A stretch of DNA of 64,000 nucleotides from JACMRP01 sp047302465 (GTDB taxonomy: Bacteria; Bdellovibrionota; Bdellovibrionia; Bdellovibrionales; Bdellovibrionaceae): contig NZ_CP178621.1 in NCBI RefSeq assembly GCF_047302465.1, positions 1,798,001 to 1,862,000 of the forward strand, in the 5' to 3' direction. This document shows positions 43,559 to 52,652 of the stretch, in pieces. The notes beneath the pieces were generated by a model. That model saw only the letters and a program-made list of their open reading frames with translations. It searched no databases and was not told where the DNA came from. The position numbers and the translations under genes were made by a program. Each line of letters begins with the position of its first letter. Position 1 is the first letter of the stretch.

Positions 43559-43794
43559 TCGTGAAAACCTGATAAATATCAAGCCCCTGGTCGACGTTTT
43601 GGAAGAATGGTCTGGGTTTCTCAGAATTTTGCTTAAAAAAAGAGCGGATTCATTAACCTAGAAAAGAGCTCTTCCTGTCTTCTAGACAGAGGGGCACGGA
43701 TGCTCCTTAAGACGGACAGGGGGATGCTAGGATGGCGAAAAACCCTCGACCGTCAACGGAGACTCGCAACCCGGGATTCATGGAGGGATCTCTC

Positions 43795-43953
43795 ATGACT
43801 GATGGACAAATGCTCTTTATGTTTTGTGTGGTCTACTCAGGAGCTTTGAGTGTTGTAGTTTGGCTCAACCTCATCGCCCAAGAACGCATGAAAGCCCACT
43901 TGGCCGATCCTGAATTCCGGGCGGAGTCTCCTAAGTATAAAAAAGGCGCCTAA
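43795..43953 (+). CDS. Small membrane protein
   Basis: 52 residues. One membrane helix (MLFMFCVVYSGALSVVVWLNLIA split at ~6-28) followed by a short Arg/Lys/Glu-rich cytoplasmic tail. Unknown function. An open frame runs from 43732, but GGAGGG seven bases before ATG 43795 is a clear RBS, so the shorter form is preferred. Confidence 0.55.
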   Translation: MTDGQMLFMFCVVYSGALSVVVWLNLIAQERMKAHLADPEFRAESPKYKKGA

Positions 43954-43983
43954 AACTAGGGCCTTCCAAGATTTATTTATAGC

Positions 43984-44020
43984 GGCTTTTATTGGGTTTG
44001 GTGGTTCCCCAATAAAAGCC
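43984..44020. repeat. 13-bp perfect inverted repeat
   Basis: GGCTTTTATTGGG, 11-base loop, CCCAATAAAAGCC, immediately before the terminator hairpin. On its own it is an odd long stem; it may form a bidirectional stop or protect RNA ends. Confidence 0.6.
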
Positions 44021-44048
44021 ATGCGGGGCTTACGCCCCGCATTTTTTT
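44021..44048 (+). terminator. Rho-independent terminator
   Basis: ATGCGGGGC-TTAC-GCCCCGCAT followed by six T. A nine-pair GC-rich stem; closes the small membrane gene ahead of queA. Confidence 0.9.
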
Positions 44049-44066
44049 GTGCTAAAACCCACAGCC

Positions 44067-45086
44067 ATGAAAGTTACCGATCTTGAATTTAGCTACCCCG
44101 AAAACCTCGTGGCCACTGAGCCTCAATACCCTTCGCGTGTCCTCAAAGTAGACCTCGCGCACGGCGGTCAGCCCCAAGAAATTACACTTCAACAATTACT
44201 TGAACAAATCCCCGCAGGCGATCTTTTCATCGTGAATAATACGAAGGTTCTTAAGCGCCGAATTTTCGCGGGCGAACTTGAAATCCTCTTTCTATCGCAA
44301 AAAAATGACCGTTCTTGGGAAGTGCTTTTTCCTTCCCGCAAGTACGCGATCGGTGAGTCCATTCCGCTTCCAGGTGGTGTGACGATGAAGCTCACCCAAA
44401 AAGGCCGCCCTCAAACGGTCGAGCTCAGCGAAACAGTGGATGAGTCCTATTTTCAAAAATGGGGAGAGCTGCCACTCCCCCCGTATATTCAAAAAGCGCG
44501 GGCCCAGCGCCACACGGTTTCTGAAGATGAGACTTGGTACCAAACCAAGTGGGCGCAAAAGCCCGGAAGTTTCGCAGCACCGACTGCGAGTCTGCATTTT
44601 CACGAACAGGAAATAAACTTCTTAAAACATCGTGGTGTTAAGGTCTTAGAGGTCACTCTTCATGTGGGCCTTGGAACATTCTTGCCAGTGACTGCCGAAG
44701 ACCTGGACCAACACGATATGCACGAAGAATATGCCGAGATCCCCGCAGTGGTGTGGGACACTTTGATCCGTGCTCGCATGGATGGTCGTAAAGTTTGGGC
44801 TCTGGGCACAACGGCGACTCGTGCATTAGAGTCTGCGGCTGGGGGCTTACTGACTCGTGATGTGGGTGGAAACCTCAAGGGATTTACGAAGATTTTGATC
44901 CAACCCCCTTATCAGTTTCAGGTCGTCGATCGTCTTTTAACCAACTTTCATCAACCTCAATCCACCTTGCTTGCATTAGTTTCAGCCTTCGCGGGGCTTG
45001 AAAAAGTTAAAGCTTGCTATCAATGGGCGATTGCGAGAAATTTCCGCCTCTTCTCTTACGGGGACTTATCAGTATGGCTCAAATAG
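44067..45086 (+). CDS. queA: S-adenosylmethionine:tRNA ribosyltransferase-isomerase QueA
   Basis: 339 residues. Transfers and isomerises the ribosyl of SAM onto preQ1 in tRNA to make epoxyqueuosine. Start LEFSYPENLVATEPQYPSR, then LFIVNNTKVLKRRI, TQKGRPQTVEL, LPLPPYIQK, KPGSFAAPTASLHF, VTLHVGLGTFLPV, HDMHEEYAEI, ALGTTATRALES, LLTNFHQPQSTLLALVSAF are all QueA motifs. The open frame begins at GTG 44049; ATG 44067 matches the family's N-terminus. The tgt start lies inside its last codons. Confidence 0.95.
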   Translation: MKVTDLEFSYPENLVATEPQYPSRVLKVDLAHGGQPQEITLQQLLEQIPAGDLFIVNNTKVLKRRIFAGELEILFLSQKNDRSWEVLFPSRKYAIGESIPLPGGVTMKLTQKGRPQTVELSETVDESYFQKWGELPLPPYIQKARAQRHTVSEDETWYQTKWAQKPGSFAAPTASLHFHEQEINFLKHRGVKVLEVTLHVGLGTFLPVTAEDLDQHDMHEEYAEIPAVVWDTLIRARMDGRKVWALGTTATRALESAAGGLLTRDVGGNLKGFTKILIQPPYQFQVVDRLLTNFHQPQSTLLALVSAFAGLEKVKACYQWAIARNFRLFSYGDLSVWLK

Positions 45087-46198
45087 GAAAATTCACTTTG
45101 CACAAAACCGAAGGTCGCGCTCGCCGTGGAACCTTCACGACCACTCACGGTTCTTTCGAAACGCCGGTCTTTATGGCCGTTGGGACCAAAGCCACCGTTA
45201 AGGCCATGACTCCGGAAGAGCTCAAAGAGTGCGGCACTCAAGTTGTTTTGGGCAATACCTATCACTTGCATTTACGTCCAAATGAAAAGCTCATCAAAAA
45301 ACTGGGCGGTCTTCATAAGTTCATGAACTGGCACGGGCCGATCCTGACTGATTCGGGTGGCTTCCAGGTGTTCTCGCTTTCAGGCCTTCGTAAGATGTCT
45401 GAAGAGGGCGTAGAGTTCCGTTCGCATCTTGATGGGGCGAAGCATTTTATCAGCCCTGAAAAGAGCATGGAGATCCAAATGGATCTGGGCTCAGACATCA
45501 TCATGGCATTTGATGAATGCTTGAAGTACCCAGCCACTGATGACGAAATCAAGAAGAGTATGGATCTAACTCATCGCTGGCTTTTGCGTTCAAAAGCGGC
45601 GATGACTCGCGAAGAAAGTTTGCTGTTCGGGATCGTGCAAGGGGGCTTAAGCCTTGAGCACCGTAAGTATTCTTTGCAGCAAGTAACTAGCGTGGATTTG
45701 CCAGGCTATGCTTTGGGCGGATTCAGCGTGGGCGAGCCAATCCATTTGATGCACGAGCTTCTACCGAGTCTTGCGCCACTGATGCCGGAAAATAAGCCGC
45801 GCTATTTGATGGGTGTGGGAACGCCGACAGATTTGATCATTGCGATTGACTCTGGTGTGGATATGTTTGACTGCGTCATGCCGACTCGCGTGGCAAGAAA
45901 CGGAACGCTTTATACATGGCAGGGTAAGGTCAGCATCAAGCGCCAAGAGTATCGCGAAGATGAAGGTCCTTTGGATCCAGAGTGTGATTGCTATACGTGC
46001 AAAAACTATTCGCGCGCGTATCTTCGCCACATGTTTTTGAGTGGAGAAATTTTGGGTTCTCGTCTGAACTCGATTCACAATTTGCATTTCTATATGAAGC
46101 TGATGGAACGTGCTCGTCATGCTATTGAAACAGGCACATGGGCTTCTTTCAGAGATGATTGCTTAACGCGATTCATTAAAAAGGATGCGAGCTCCTAG
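45074..46198 (+). CDS. tgt: tRNA-guanine transglycosylase Tgt
   Basis: 374 residues. Exchanges guanine for preQ1 at position 34 of GUN tRNAs. Motifs: GTKATVKAMTP, LTDSGGFQVFSL (catalytic Asp), FDECLKYP, LGGFSVGE, DCVMPTRVARNG (second catalytic Asp), and zinc site CDCYTCKNYSRAYLRH. The gene overlaps the queA end by 13 bp; an in-frame earlier ATG at 45014 would add 20 unrelated residues. Same pathway as queA and queC. Confidence 0.95.
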   Translation: MAQIGKFTLHKTEGRARRGTFTTTHGSFETPVFMAVGTKATVKAMTPEELKECGTQVVLGNTYHLHLRPNEKLIKKLGGLHKFMNWHGPILTDSGGFQVFSLSGLRKMSEEGVEFRSHLDGAKHFISPEKSMEIQMDLGSDIIMAFDECLKYPATDDEIKKSMDLTHRWLLRSKAAMTREESLLFGIVQGGLSLEHRKYSLQQVTSVDLPGYALGGFSVGEPIHLMHELLPSLAPLMPENKPRYLMGVGTPTDLIIAIDSGVDMFDCVMPTRVARNGTLYTWQGKVSIKRQEYREDEGPLDPECDCYTCKNYSRAYLRHMFLSGEILGSRLNSIHNLHFYMKLMERARHAIETGTWASFRDDCLTRFIKKDASS

Positions 46199-46212
46199 AG
46201 CGGCGTCCTCGA

Positions 46213-46235
46213 AAAATCCAACGTGAATGGATTTT
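46213..46235 (+). terminator. Weak hairpin after tgt
   Basis: AAAATCCA, seven bases, TGGATTTT. Eight pairs, A/T-rich, without a T-run beyond the stem; a weak or partial stop between tgt and yajC. Confidence 0.3.
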
Positions 46236-46305
46236 CCAATCATAAACGATTGATTTCGCTCTCAGAACATGGTCAATTTTCTTCTTTAACTGTGGAGGTT
46301 GACTC

Positions 46306-46653
46306 ATGTTTTGGTTATTATTTGGTTCAAAAGCATTTGCTCAAACTGCCGGCGGCGCTCAGCCATCAGCAATTGAAATGTTTTTGCCGTTCATTTTCAT
46401 CTTTGTGATCTTCTACTTTTTGATCATCCGTCCTCAGGCGAAAAGACAAAAAGACCATCAAAAGTTCGTCGCTGAACTTAAGCGCGGTGACACCGTTGTA
46501 ACTACAAGCGGGATCTTCGGTCGCATCGAAGGTATCAACGACGGGTTCGTGACTTTGGAAATCGCCGACGGAGTTCGTATTAAAATGCTCCGCAGTCAAA
46601 TTCTGTCTTCACAAGACCAAGCAGCAAAAGCAACAACAGAAGGAAAGAAATAA
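46306..46653 (+). CDS. yajC: Sec translocon accessory protein YajC
   Basis: 115 residues. One membrane helix (FLPFIFIFVIFYFLIIRPQAKRQK, about 24-47) followed by the conserved cytoplasmic segment ELKRGDTVVTTSGIFGRIEGI. Companion of SecDF in the inner membrane. GGAGG lies six bases before the ATG. The stop overlaps the secD start (TAATG). Confidence 0.95.
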   Translation: MFWLLFGSKAFAQTAGGAQPSAIEMFLPFIFIFVIFYFLIIRPQAKRQKDHQKFVAELKRGDTVVTTSGIFGRIEGINDGFVTLEIADGVRIKMLRSQILSSQDQAAKATTEGKK

Positions 46654-48344
46654 TGGAAAGTTTGCGTTGGAGAAGTATATTCGCCGTTGTGGGCGTGGCC
46701 CTAGCACTTATTTGGGTGACTCCAAATGTTGTGAATCTCGAAAACAAATGGTGGCCTTCAAAAGCCAAGCTGAACTTCGGCTTGGATATTCAGGGCGGTC
46801 TTCACTTGGTAATGGGTGTGGACGTGCAAGGTGTGGTTGCTGAGAGCGCCAATCGTTTGGTTGCGAGTCTTAAAACAGATTTGGCGAAAGAAAACATCGC
46901 TGTCTCTGACGTAAAGACTTTGAAGCCGGCTGAAGGCGAGATCACTGTGACTGTGCCAGATGCTGCGACTAAGGAAAAAGCGAAAGAGTATTTCGCTAAA
47001 AACTACGCAACTGTTTTGCAAGAGATGAACTCTACCGATACTGAGCTGACGTTCCGTTATTTCGATGCTCACTTGAATGATTACAAACAAAAGGTGATCC
47101 ACCAAGCTATCGAAACGATTCGTAATCGTATCGATGAGTTCGGCGTGGCTGAGCCTAGCATCACTCAACAAGGTGCGAACCGTATCTTGGTTCAGCTTCC
47201 TGGTATGGCCGATGCTGAACGTGCAAAAGAGCTTATCAATACAACTGCAAAGTTGGACTTCATGATCGTATCTACAGAAATGCCGATGCAGTCTCTGCAA
47301 TCTTTGATTGCGGATGCTGAAAAAGCGGGCGCATATTCTATGGCGACGATGAAGTACTCTGAGTACGTGACTCGTTTGAATAAGGATCTTCAAGGTAAGA
47401 TTCCTGAAAAAACAGTCGTCTATTTCGAAAAATCTGAAAACGCGGCAAAAATGGAAATCGGTGCGATTCCATTCTTGCTAAGAACTGATACAAACCTTGA
47501 TGGTGGCGCTTTGGACGATGCTTTCGTCAGTTACGGTCAATATGGTGAGCCTGAAGTTGCTTTGACTTTCAATAGCTCTGGTGCAAACCGCTTTGCGGAT
47601 TTGACGGGCGGTAACGTTGGTAAGAGCATGGCGATTGTTTTGGATAAGGTTGTGAAATCTGCTCCAAACATTAAAGATCGTATTGCTGGCGGCCGCGCGG
47701 TTATCACTTTAGGTGGTGGTCGTGATCGTCAAAAAGGTATGGATGAAGCAAAAATGATCGCAACTGCTCTTCGTGCGGGTGCTTTGCCAGCTTCTTTGGA
47801 ACAATTGGAAGAGCGTCGTGTTGGACCTTCTTTGGGTTCAGACTCTATCCAAAAAGCAAAAATGGGTTCTTACATTGGAGCTCTTCTGATTTTGATCTTC
47901 ATGGCTGTTTACTACAAATCTATGGGGGTTATTGCGGATATCTGCTTGGGTGTGAATATCCTTTCTGTATTCGCACTTCTGACTTCTTTGGGTGCAACTT
48001 TGACTCTTCCTGGTATTGCGGCGATCGCACTGACGGTCGGGTTTGCGGTCGATGCGAACGTTCTGATCAACGAACGTATTCGTGAGGAAATTGCTAAAGG
48101 CTCTTCTTGGAAGCATGCAATTCAAGAGGGTTACCATCGTGCAATGTCTGCGATCGTGGATGCGAATATCACGACAGCAGCAACTGCGGTTGTACTTTTG
48201 TATTTCGGAACTGGTCCAGTTCGTGGTTTTGCCGTGAACTTGGTGATCGGTGTGTTGACGACTATGTTTGCCAACGTGTTTGTTTCTAAAGTGATCGTAG
48301 ATACTTTGGTCAACAAGTTCGGCGTTAAGAAATTGTCTGTGTAG
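46653..48344 (+). CDS. secD: Protein translocase subunit SecD
   Basis: 563 residues. N-terminal membrane helix, FGLDIQGGLHLVMGVD (D1 motif), periplasmic P1 domain (EFGVAEPSITQQGANRILVQLPG), then the D4-D6 membrane bundle with GLGF-type motifs (LTVGFAVDANVLINERIREE, MSAIVDANITT). RND-fold, proton-driven component that helps pull secretory proteins across the inner membrane. Translationally coupled to yajC and followed by secF with no gap. Confidence 0.96.
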   Translation: MESLRWRSIFAVVGVALALIWVTPNVVNLENKWWPSKAKLNFGLDIQGGLHLVMGVDVQGVVAESANRLVASLKTDLAKENIAVSDVKTLKPAEGEITVTVPDAATKEKAKEYFAKNYATVLQEMNSTDTELTFRYFDAHLNDYKQKVIHQAIETIRNRIDEFGVAEPSITQQGANRILVQLPGMADAERAKELINTTAKLDFMIVSTEMPMQSLQSLIADAEKAGAYSMATMKYSEYVTRLNKDLQGKIPEKTVVYFEKSENAAKMEIGAIPFLLRTDTNLDGGALDDAFVSYGQYGEPEVALTFNSSGANRFADLTGGNVGKSMAIVLDKVVKSAPNIKDRIAGGRAVITLGGGRDRQKGMDEAKMIATALRAGALPASLEQLEERRVGPSLGSDSIQKAKMGSYIGALLILIFMAVYYKSMGVIADICLGVNILSVFALLTSLGATLTLPGIAAIALTVGFAVDANVLINERIREEIAKGSSWKHAIQEGYHRAMSAIVDANITTAATAVVLLYFGTGPVRGFAVNLVIGVLTTMFANVFVSKVIVDTLVNKFGVKKLSV

Positions 48345-48353
48345 GTGATGACG

Positions 48354-49298
48354 ATGAATAATACTTTGAAAACTAAAGAATCTTTCGGCCGTTTTGATTT
48401 CGTAGGCCAAGTAGGCATTTTCGGCGGTATCTCTTTATTGTTAGTAGTTCTTTCTTTGGTCTATCTCGGAGTTCGCGGTGTGAACTGGGGGATCGACTTT
48501 AAAGGTGGAACTGAAATGCAAGTGAAGTTCGCTGAACCAACGACAATTGCTCAGGTGCGTACTGCGACTGAAAAATTGCAGTTGGGTGAAGTGGGCGTTC
48601 AAGGCTTCAGCGAACAAAATGAGTTCGTAATCAGCTTCCAAGGTAAAGAGGGAACAACTGATAAAGAAACCAACGAGATTTTGAACGCATCTATTGCGAA
48701 ACTTAAAGAAGCAATCACAACAGAATTAGCGGCAAACAAACCTGAAATCCGTCGTGTGGATACTGTGGGACCTCAAGTGGGTGCCGAGTTGAAACGTAAT
48801 GGTTTCTTGGCTGTATTCTATTGCTTGCTTGTGATCTTGATCTACGTAGGTCTTCGTTTTGATTACAAATATGCTCCGGGCGCAGTTCTGTGCTTGTTCC
48901 ATGATGCTGTGATCACTTTGGGGATCTTCGTTCTTGTTGGTAAAGAAGTGAACGTTCCTGTATTAGCGGCGATCCTATCTTTGATGGGTTTCTCTCTGAA
49001 CGATACGATCGTTGTATTTGACCGTGTTCGTGAAACTGAAGGTCACTACCGTGAAAAAGGCATTGGCTTTGTTATCAATAAAGCGATCAACGATATGTTG
49101 GGCCGTACTCTTATTACTGCGGGTACAACATTCACGTGTGCTCTTTGTTTGTGGATTTTTGCCGATGGAACCGTTTCTGACATCGCATTCGCGTTGACGA
49201 TCGGTATCTTTTTCGGAACTTACTCTTCAATTTACGTAGCAGCTCCATTAGTATTGTTCATGGAGAAGTTGAAGACGGTTGGTGGAAAAGCCGCCTAA
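48354..49298 (+). CDS. secF: Protein translocase subunit SecF
   Basis: 314 residues. WGIDFKGGTEMQV (D1), VDTVGPQVGAEL, LRFDYKYAPGAV, SLMGFSLNDTIVVFDRVRET and INDMLGRTLITAGTTF are SecF motifs; six membrane helices. Forms the SecD-SecF-YajC complex with the two genes upstream. Starts possible at GTG 48345, ATG 48348 or ATG 48354; the last has AGGTGA five bases upstream. Confidence 0.95.
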   Translation: MNNTLKTKESFGRFDFVGQVGIFGGISLLLVVLSLVYLGVRGVNWGIDFKGGTEMQVKFAEPTTIAQVRTATEKLQLGEVGVQGFSEQNEFVISFQGKEGTTDKETNEILNASIAKLKEAITTELAANKPEIRRVDTVGPQVGAELKRNGFLAVFYCLLVILIYVGLRFDYKYAPGAVLCLFHDAVITLGIFVLVGKEVNVPVLAAILSLMGFSLNDTIVVFDRVRETEGHYREKGIGFVINKAINDMLGRTLITAGTTFTCALCLWIFADGTVSDIAFALTIGIFFGTYSSIYVAAPLVLFMEKLKTVGGKAA

Positions 49299-49328
49299 AC
49301 CAGGCCTTTTCTCACATTAGGAGTTTTA

Positions 49329-51038
49329 ATGAGCCCTCTCTGGCGATCGCGAGATCTAGAAACTAAACCGGTGGAGGGCCCTTTTCCGCCCATGATCGGG
49401 CGGATTCTCGCATCTCGAGGCTTTGCCGACTCAACTCAAGTGGATAAACTTTTGTTTCCAAAACTTACGGAAATGAAAGACCCGCTCCTTTTAAAAGGAA
49501 TGGATAAGGCCATTGAGCGTCTTGGAAGAGCGGCTCTGAATAAAGAAAAAATCTGCATCTATGCAGACTTTGATTTGGACGGCACTTCCGGTTTGGCTCT
49601 GCTAAAAACGGGCATGCTTGCTTTGGGTTTTGAAGATGTTGTTCATTATCAGCCAAAGCGCTTGTCTCAAGGTTATGGATTTCACGCGGATGTTGTTGAA
49701 GAACTGCACAAGCAGGGCGTGACTCTGATTGTAACCGTGGATGTAGGAATCACTGCTAATCCAGCAGTGGAGCGGGCTCAAAATCTTGGGGTGGATGTGA
49801 TTCTGACGGATCACCATTTGCCAGGGGAAGTTTTGCCTCCGGCCTATGTCGTGGTGAATCCAAATCAAGGATCCGACACTTCGGGGTTGGGATATCTGTG
49901 CGGAGCGGGCGTTGCTTTCTATTTGTTAAGAGCACTTAAGCGCTATTTCTTCGATAACCCGCAATTGCCTAAAAATAATTTTGATCTGAAAGAAGTTTTA
50001 GACTTCTTCACTATTGCTACACTGACGGACATGGTGCCTCTGGTTGATGATAATCGTGTGCTTGTGAAGCACGGATTGTTGAAGTTGGCTGAAACCAAAC
50101 GTCCTGGGTTGCGTGCTTTGCTGGCAGAGCTTGGGTTGGAAAACCGTGCATTGACCAGTCAGGATGTGGCGATTCGTTTTGCGCCGAAGTTAAATGCCTT
50201 AAGTCGTATGGAATCGGGCATTTTACCTATTGATATATTCCTTGTTGATGATGATGCCACTGCTCAGGGTATGGTTCATCAGGTGATTAAGAATAACTCG
50301 ACTCGGGTGCAATTGCAGAGCGATGCCGAGACCGAGGCTATGGAGTTATTGAAAGACTGGCCACATAAAGACTTTGTCTTTGTGGCGTCTCGTAATTTCC
50401 ATCGCGGAGTTGTCGGATTGATTGCGACTAAGCTTTCGCAAGTTTTCAATCGCCCTGCTTTTGTAGGCTCTTGGGGTGATGACAACGTCATCGTCGGCAG
50501 TGCGCGTCTTCCGCAAGGACAAGAGGCTTGTCTTGTGCAAGCAATGACATCAGCGGAAGATTTGTTAAGCCGTTTTGGCGGTCACTCTGCTGCAGCTGGG
50601 TTTGAGCTTCATAGCGATAAAATGCCCCTGGTGATTGAGCGCTTAAAAACTTATTTCCACGACCTTCACGAGAAGCCAAAACCCTTGGAAGTTTTCTATG
50701 ACGTGGATGCAAAGCTGAGTGATGTTGGTGCGCCACTGATGAAGTGGTATGACTTTGTCGGTCCTTTTGGAACCGGCTTTTCGACACCTTTGATTCATTT
50801 TACCAACGTGCTTTTGCAATCCAAGAAGAGTCTTAAGGGCGGACATTGGCGCTTGAAATTGATCGAGGCAGATGGCAAAGGCAGCCACGAGGCTTTATTG
50901 TTTTCTCCGTCGCCTCGTCATCTTGAAATTTTGGAATCAGCAACGTATTTGGACATCTTAGGGGAGCTTCAGTGGAACTACTTTGCAGGTCAAAAAACCG
51001 TGCAAATCTTGGTTCGTGATTTGAAGACGCATTCATGA
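49329..51038 (+). CDS. recJ: Single-stranded-DNA-specific exonuclease RecJ
   Basis: 569 residues. DHH phosphoesterase domain: YADFDLDGTSGLALL (usual DxDADG has Leu for Ala), VTVDVGITA, LTDHHLP, VNPNQ; DHHA1 domain with FGGHSAAAGFEL (about 416); C-terminal OB-like part. Degrades single-stranded DNA 5'-3' in recombination and mismatch repair. TTAGGAG precedes the ATG. Overlaps queC by four bases (ATGA), an unusual but common coupling in this layout. Confidence 0.94.
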   Translation: MSPLWRSRDLETKPVEGPFPPMIGRILASRGFADSTQVDKLLFPKLTEMKDPLLLKGMDKAIERLGRAALNKEKICIYADFDLDGTSGLALLKTGMLALGFEDVVHYQPKRLSQGYGFHADVVEELHKQGVTLIVTVDVGITANPAVERAQNLGVDVILTDHHLPGEVLPPAYVVVNPNQGSDTSGLGYLCGAGVAFYLLRALKRYFFDNPQLPKNNFDLKEVLDFFTIATLTDMVPLVDDNRVLVKHGLLKLAETKRPGLRALLAELGLENRALTSQDVAIRFAPKLNALSRMESGILPIDIFLVDDDATAQGMVHQVIKNNSTRVQLQSDAETEAMELLKDWPHKDFVFVASRNFHRGVVGLIATKLSQVFNRPAFVGSWGDDNVIVGSARLPQGQEACLVQAMTSAEDLLSRFGGHSAAAGFELHSDKMPLVIERLKTYFHDLHEKPKPLEVFYDVDAKLSDVGAPLMKWYDFVGPFGTGFSTPLIHFTNVLLQSKKSLKGGHWRLKLIEADGKGSHEALLFSPSPRHLEILESATYLDILGELQWNYFAGQKTVQILVRDLKTHS

Positions 51039-51721
51039 AAAGAAAAGCCGTCGTATTGTTGTCGTCGGGCCTTGATTCCTCAGTGAATCTGTTCGAGGCC
51101 CATCAAAAAGAAGAAGTCGTTTTAGCTCTGACTTTTGATTACGGCCAAAAAGCTGCAAAAAAAGAAATCGAGCACGCGGCAAAATTGGCTGCGTATTTGA
51201 AAATTCCGCACAAAGTTTTGTCTCTTCCTTGGTTTAAGGATTTTAACAAGTCTTCATTGTTAGTCGAATCCGAGGCTGTGCCTACGGGCTCGGCGGTGAA
51301 TATTCAAAGCCACGAGCAGTCTTTGCAAACGGCGAAGTCTGTGTGGGTGCCTAACCGTAATGGAATTTTTCTGAATATCGGAGCTGCATTTGCAGAGGCT
51401 CTGGGGGCGCAAATCGTGATTCCTGGCTTTAATGCCGAGGAAGCTACGACTTTTCCTGATAACTCGGAAGCTTTCATGAAACAACTAACCCAGTCGTTGT
51501 CGTTTTCAACAGCGAATCACGTGGAAGTTGAATGTTATACTGTGAAACTGCAGAAAACAGAGATTGTCAAAAAGGGGCAGAGCTTGAATATGCCTTGGAA
51601 TTTACTCTGGCCGTGCTATTTTTCAAAAGAAAAGTGGTGTGGTGAGTGTGAGTCTTGCTTGCGCTCGAAACGCGCTTTTGCGGCGGCGAATGTCGACGTA
51701 AAGAACCTCTATTTGGCTTAA
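51035..51721 (+). CDS. queC: 7-cyano-7-deazaguanine synthase QueC
   Basis: 228 residues. PP-loop ATPase motif LLSSGLDSS (8-16), ALTFDYGQKA, VWVPNRNGIFLNIGAAFAEA, and the zinc site formed by WPCYF and CGECESCLRSKRAF. Converts CDG to preQ0, the queuosine precursor later used by Tgt and QueA upstream. Its ATG overlaps the recJ stop. Confidence 0.94.
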   Translation: MKRKAVVLLSSGLDSSVNLFEAHQKEEVVLALTFDYGQKAAKKEIEHAAKLAAYLKIPHKVLSLPWFKDFNKSSLLVESEAVPTGSAVNIQSHEQSLQTAKSVWVPNRNGIFLNIGAAFAEALGAQIVIPGFNAEEATTFPDNSEAFMKQLTQSLSFSTANHVEVECYTVKLQKTEIVKKGQSLNMPWNLLWPCYFSKEKWCGECESCLRSKRAFAAANVDVKNLYLA

Positions 51722-51729
51722 GGAAATCT

Positions 51730-52299
51730 ATGCAAAGTCTTTTTATCAAAGAAAAAATGATCTACGACGGTGCTCAATTGAAATCTCTGTTCGCGTACCT
51801 TACGTACGGTGTGCTTGGGAATTCTATTGTAAGCTGGGTAGGGCCTTGCAACATTCCATTCTCTCACATGGTGGATGGAGAAGATCTTTTGGCCAAGTCT
51901 CCGATTGAAGGCGATGAAATGCTTCATTTCATCATTGAGATTTTTGATAGAGACCTCTTTTCAGGCGTCGCTTTGCAAAGATTGTTCGCATCGATGATCC
52001 GTGACTATTTACAAGCCGAAGCTCACTCAGCACTGGGTAAGCATGTGCTTGAGCGCGATGGCGATGATATTTTCTGGGATGAGCGCAAGCTGAATATCAG
52101 TATTGCAACGAAGTCTCCGGTGTCTACGATGATTCACTTGGCGATTAATTGTACCAACAAGGGTACACCGGTTGAAACATGCAGCCTGGAAGACTTGAAG
52201 CTGTCCCCGGAAAAAGTGGCTCAAGATGTGATGGTGAAATTTCAGCGCGAGTTTGAATCGGTCCTGAAAGCCACGCAAAAAGTGCGTCCTGTAAACTAA
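51730..52299 (+). CDS. DUF366-family protein
   Basis: 189 residues. MIYDGAQLKSLFAYLTYGVLGNSIVSWVGPCNIPFSHMVDGED is the DUF366 start; later FIIEIFDRDLFSGVALQRLFASMIRDYL is also typical. The family is cytoplasmic and often lies near queuosine genes, as here, eight bases after queC. Its function is not established. The open frame begins at 51655, inside queC; ATG 51730 with GGA upstream is preferred. Confidence 0.87.
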   Translation: MQSLFIKEKMIYDGAQLKSLFAYLTYGVLGNSIVSWVGPCNIPFSHMVDGEDLLAKSPIEGDEMLHFIIEIFDRDLFSGVALQRLFASMIRDYLQAEAHSALGKHVLERDGDDIFWDERKLNISIATKSPVSTMIHLAINCTNKGTPVETCSLEDLKLSPEKVAQDVMVKFQREFESVLKATQKVRPVN

Positions 52300-52307
52300 G
52301 ATAGGCT

Positions 52308-52643
52308 CTAGGCGCTACGGAACATAAAGTAGACGGCGCCAACCATACAGAGTCCCGCCCACAAGAAATCCAGCTTAATAGGCTGTTTCATGTACATTAC
52401 CGTGAAACCAGCAAAGACGATCATGGTGATGACCTCTTGGATGATCTTCAGTTGTGGCAAACTAAAGTGGTCAGAACCCATGCGGTTTGCAGGCACCTGC
52501 AGACAGTATTCAAAAAAAGCAATGCCCCAGCTGACCATGATCGCAATCCACAAAGCGCTGGATTTATGATCCTTAAGATGTCCGTACCAAGCAAAGGTCA
52601 TAAAGACATTCGATAAGACCAGTAAACCTATGCTTTGATACAT
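52308..52643 (-). CDS. DUF486-family small membrane protein (DMT-like)
   Basis: 111 residues, four membrane helices, with the family core SNVFMTFAWYGHLK and VSWGIAFFEYCLQVPANRMG, then QLKIIQEVITMIVFAGF. Resembles half of a drug/metabolite transporter. GGAG five bases upstream of ATG 52643 sets the start (a GTG at 52649 is in the same frame). Stop codon is 9 bp from the convergent DUF366 stop; upstream neighbour is the Na/Pi symporter gene. Confidence 0.85.
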   Translation of the reverse strand: MYQSIGLLVLSNVFMTFAWYGHLKDHKSSALWIAIMVSWGIAFFEYCLQVPANRMGSDHFSLPQLKIIQEVITMIVFAGFTVMYMKQPIKLDFLWAGLCMVGAVYFMFRSA

Positions 52644-52652
52644 AGCCACTCC

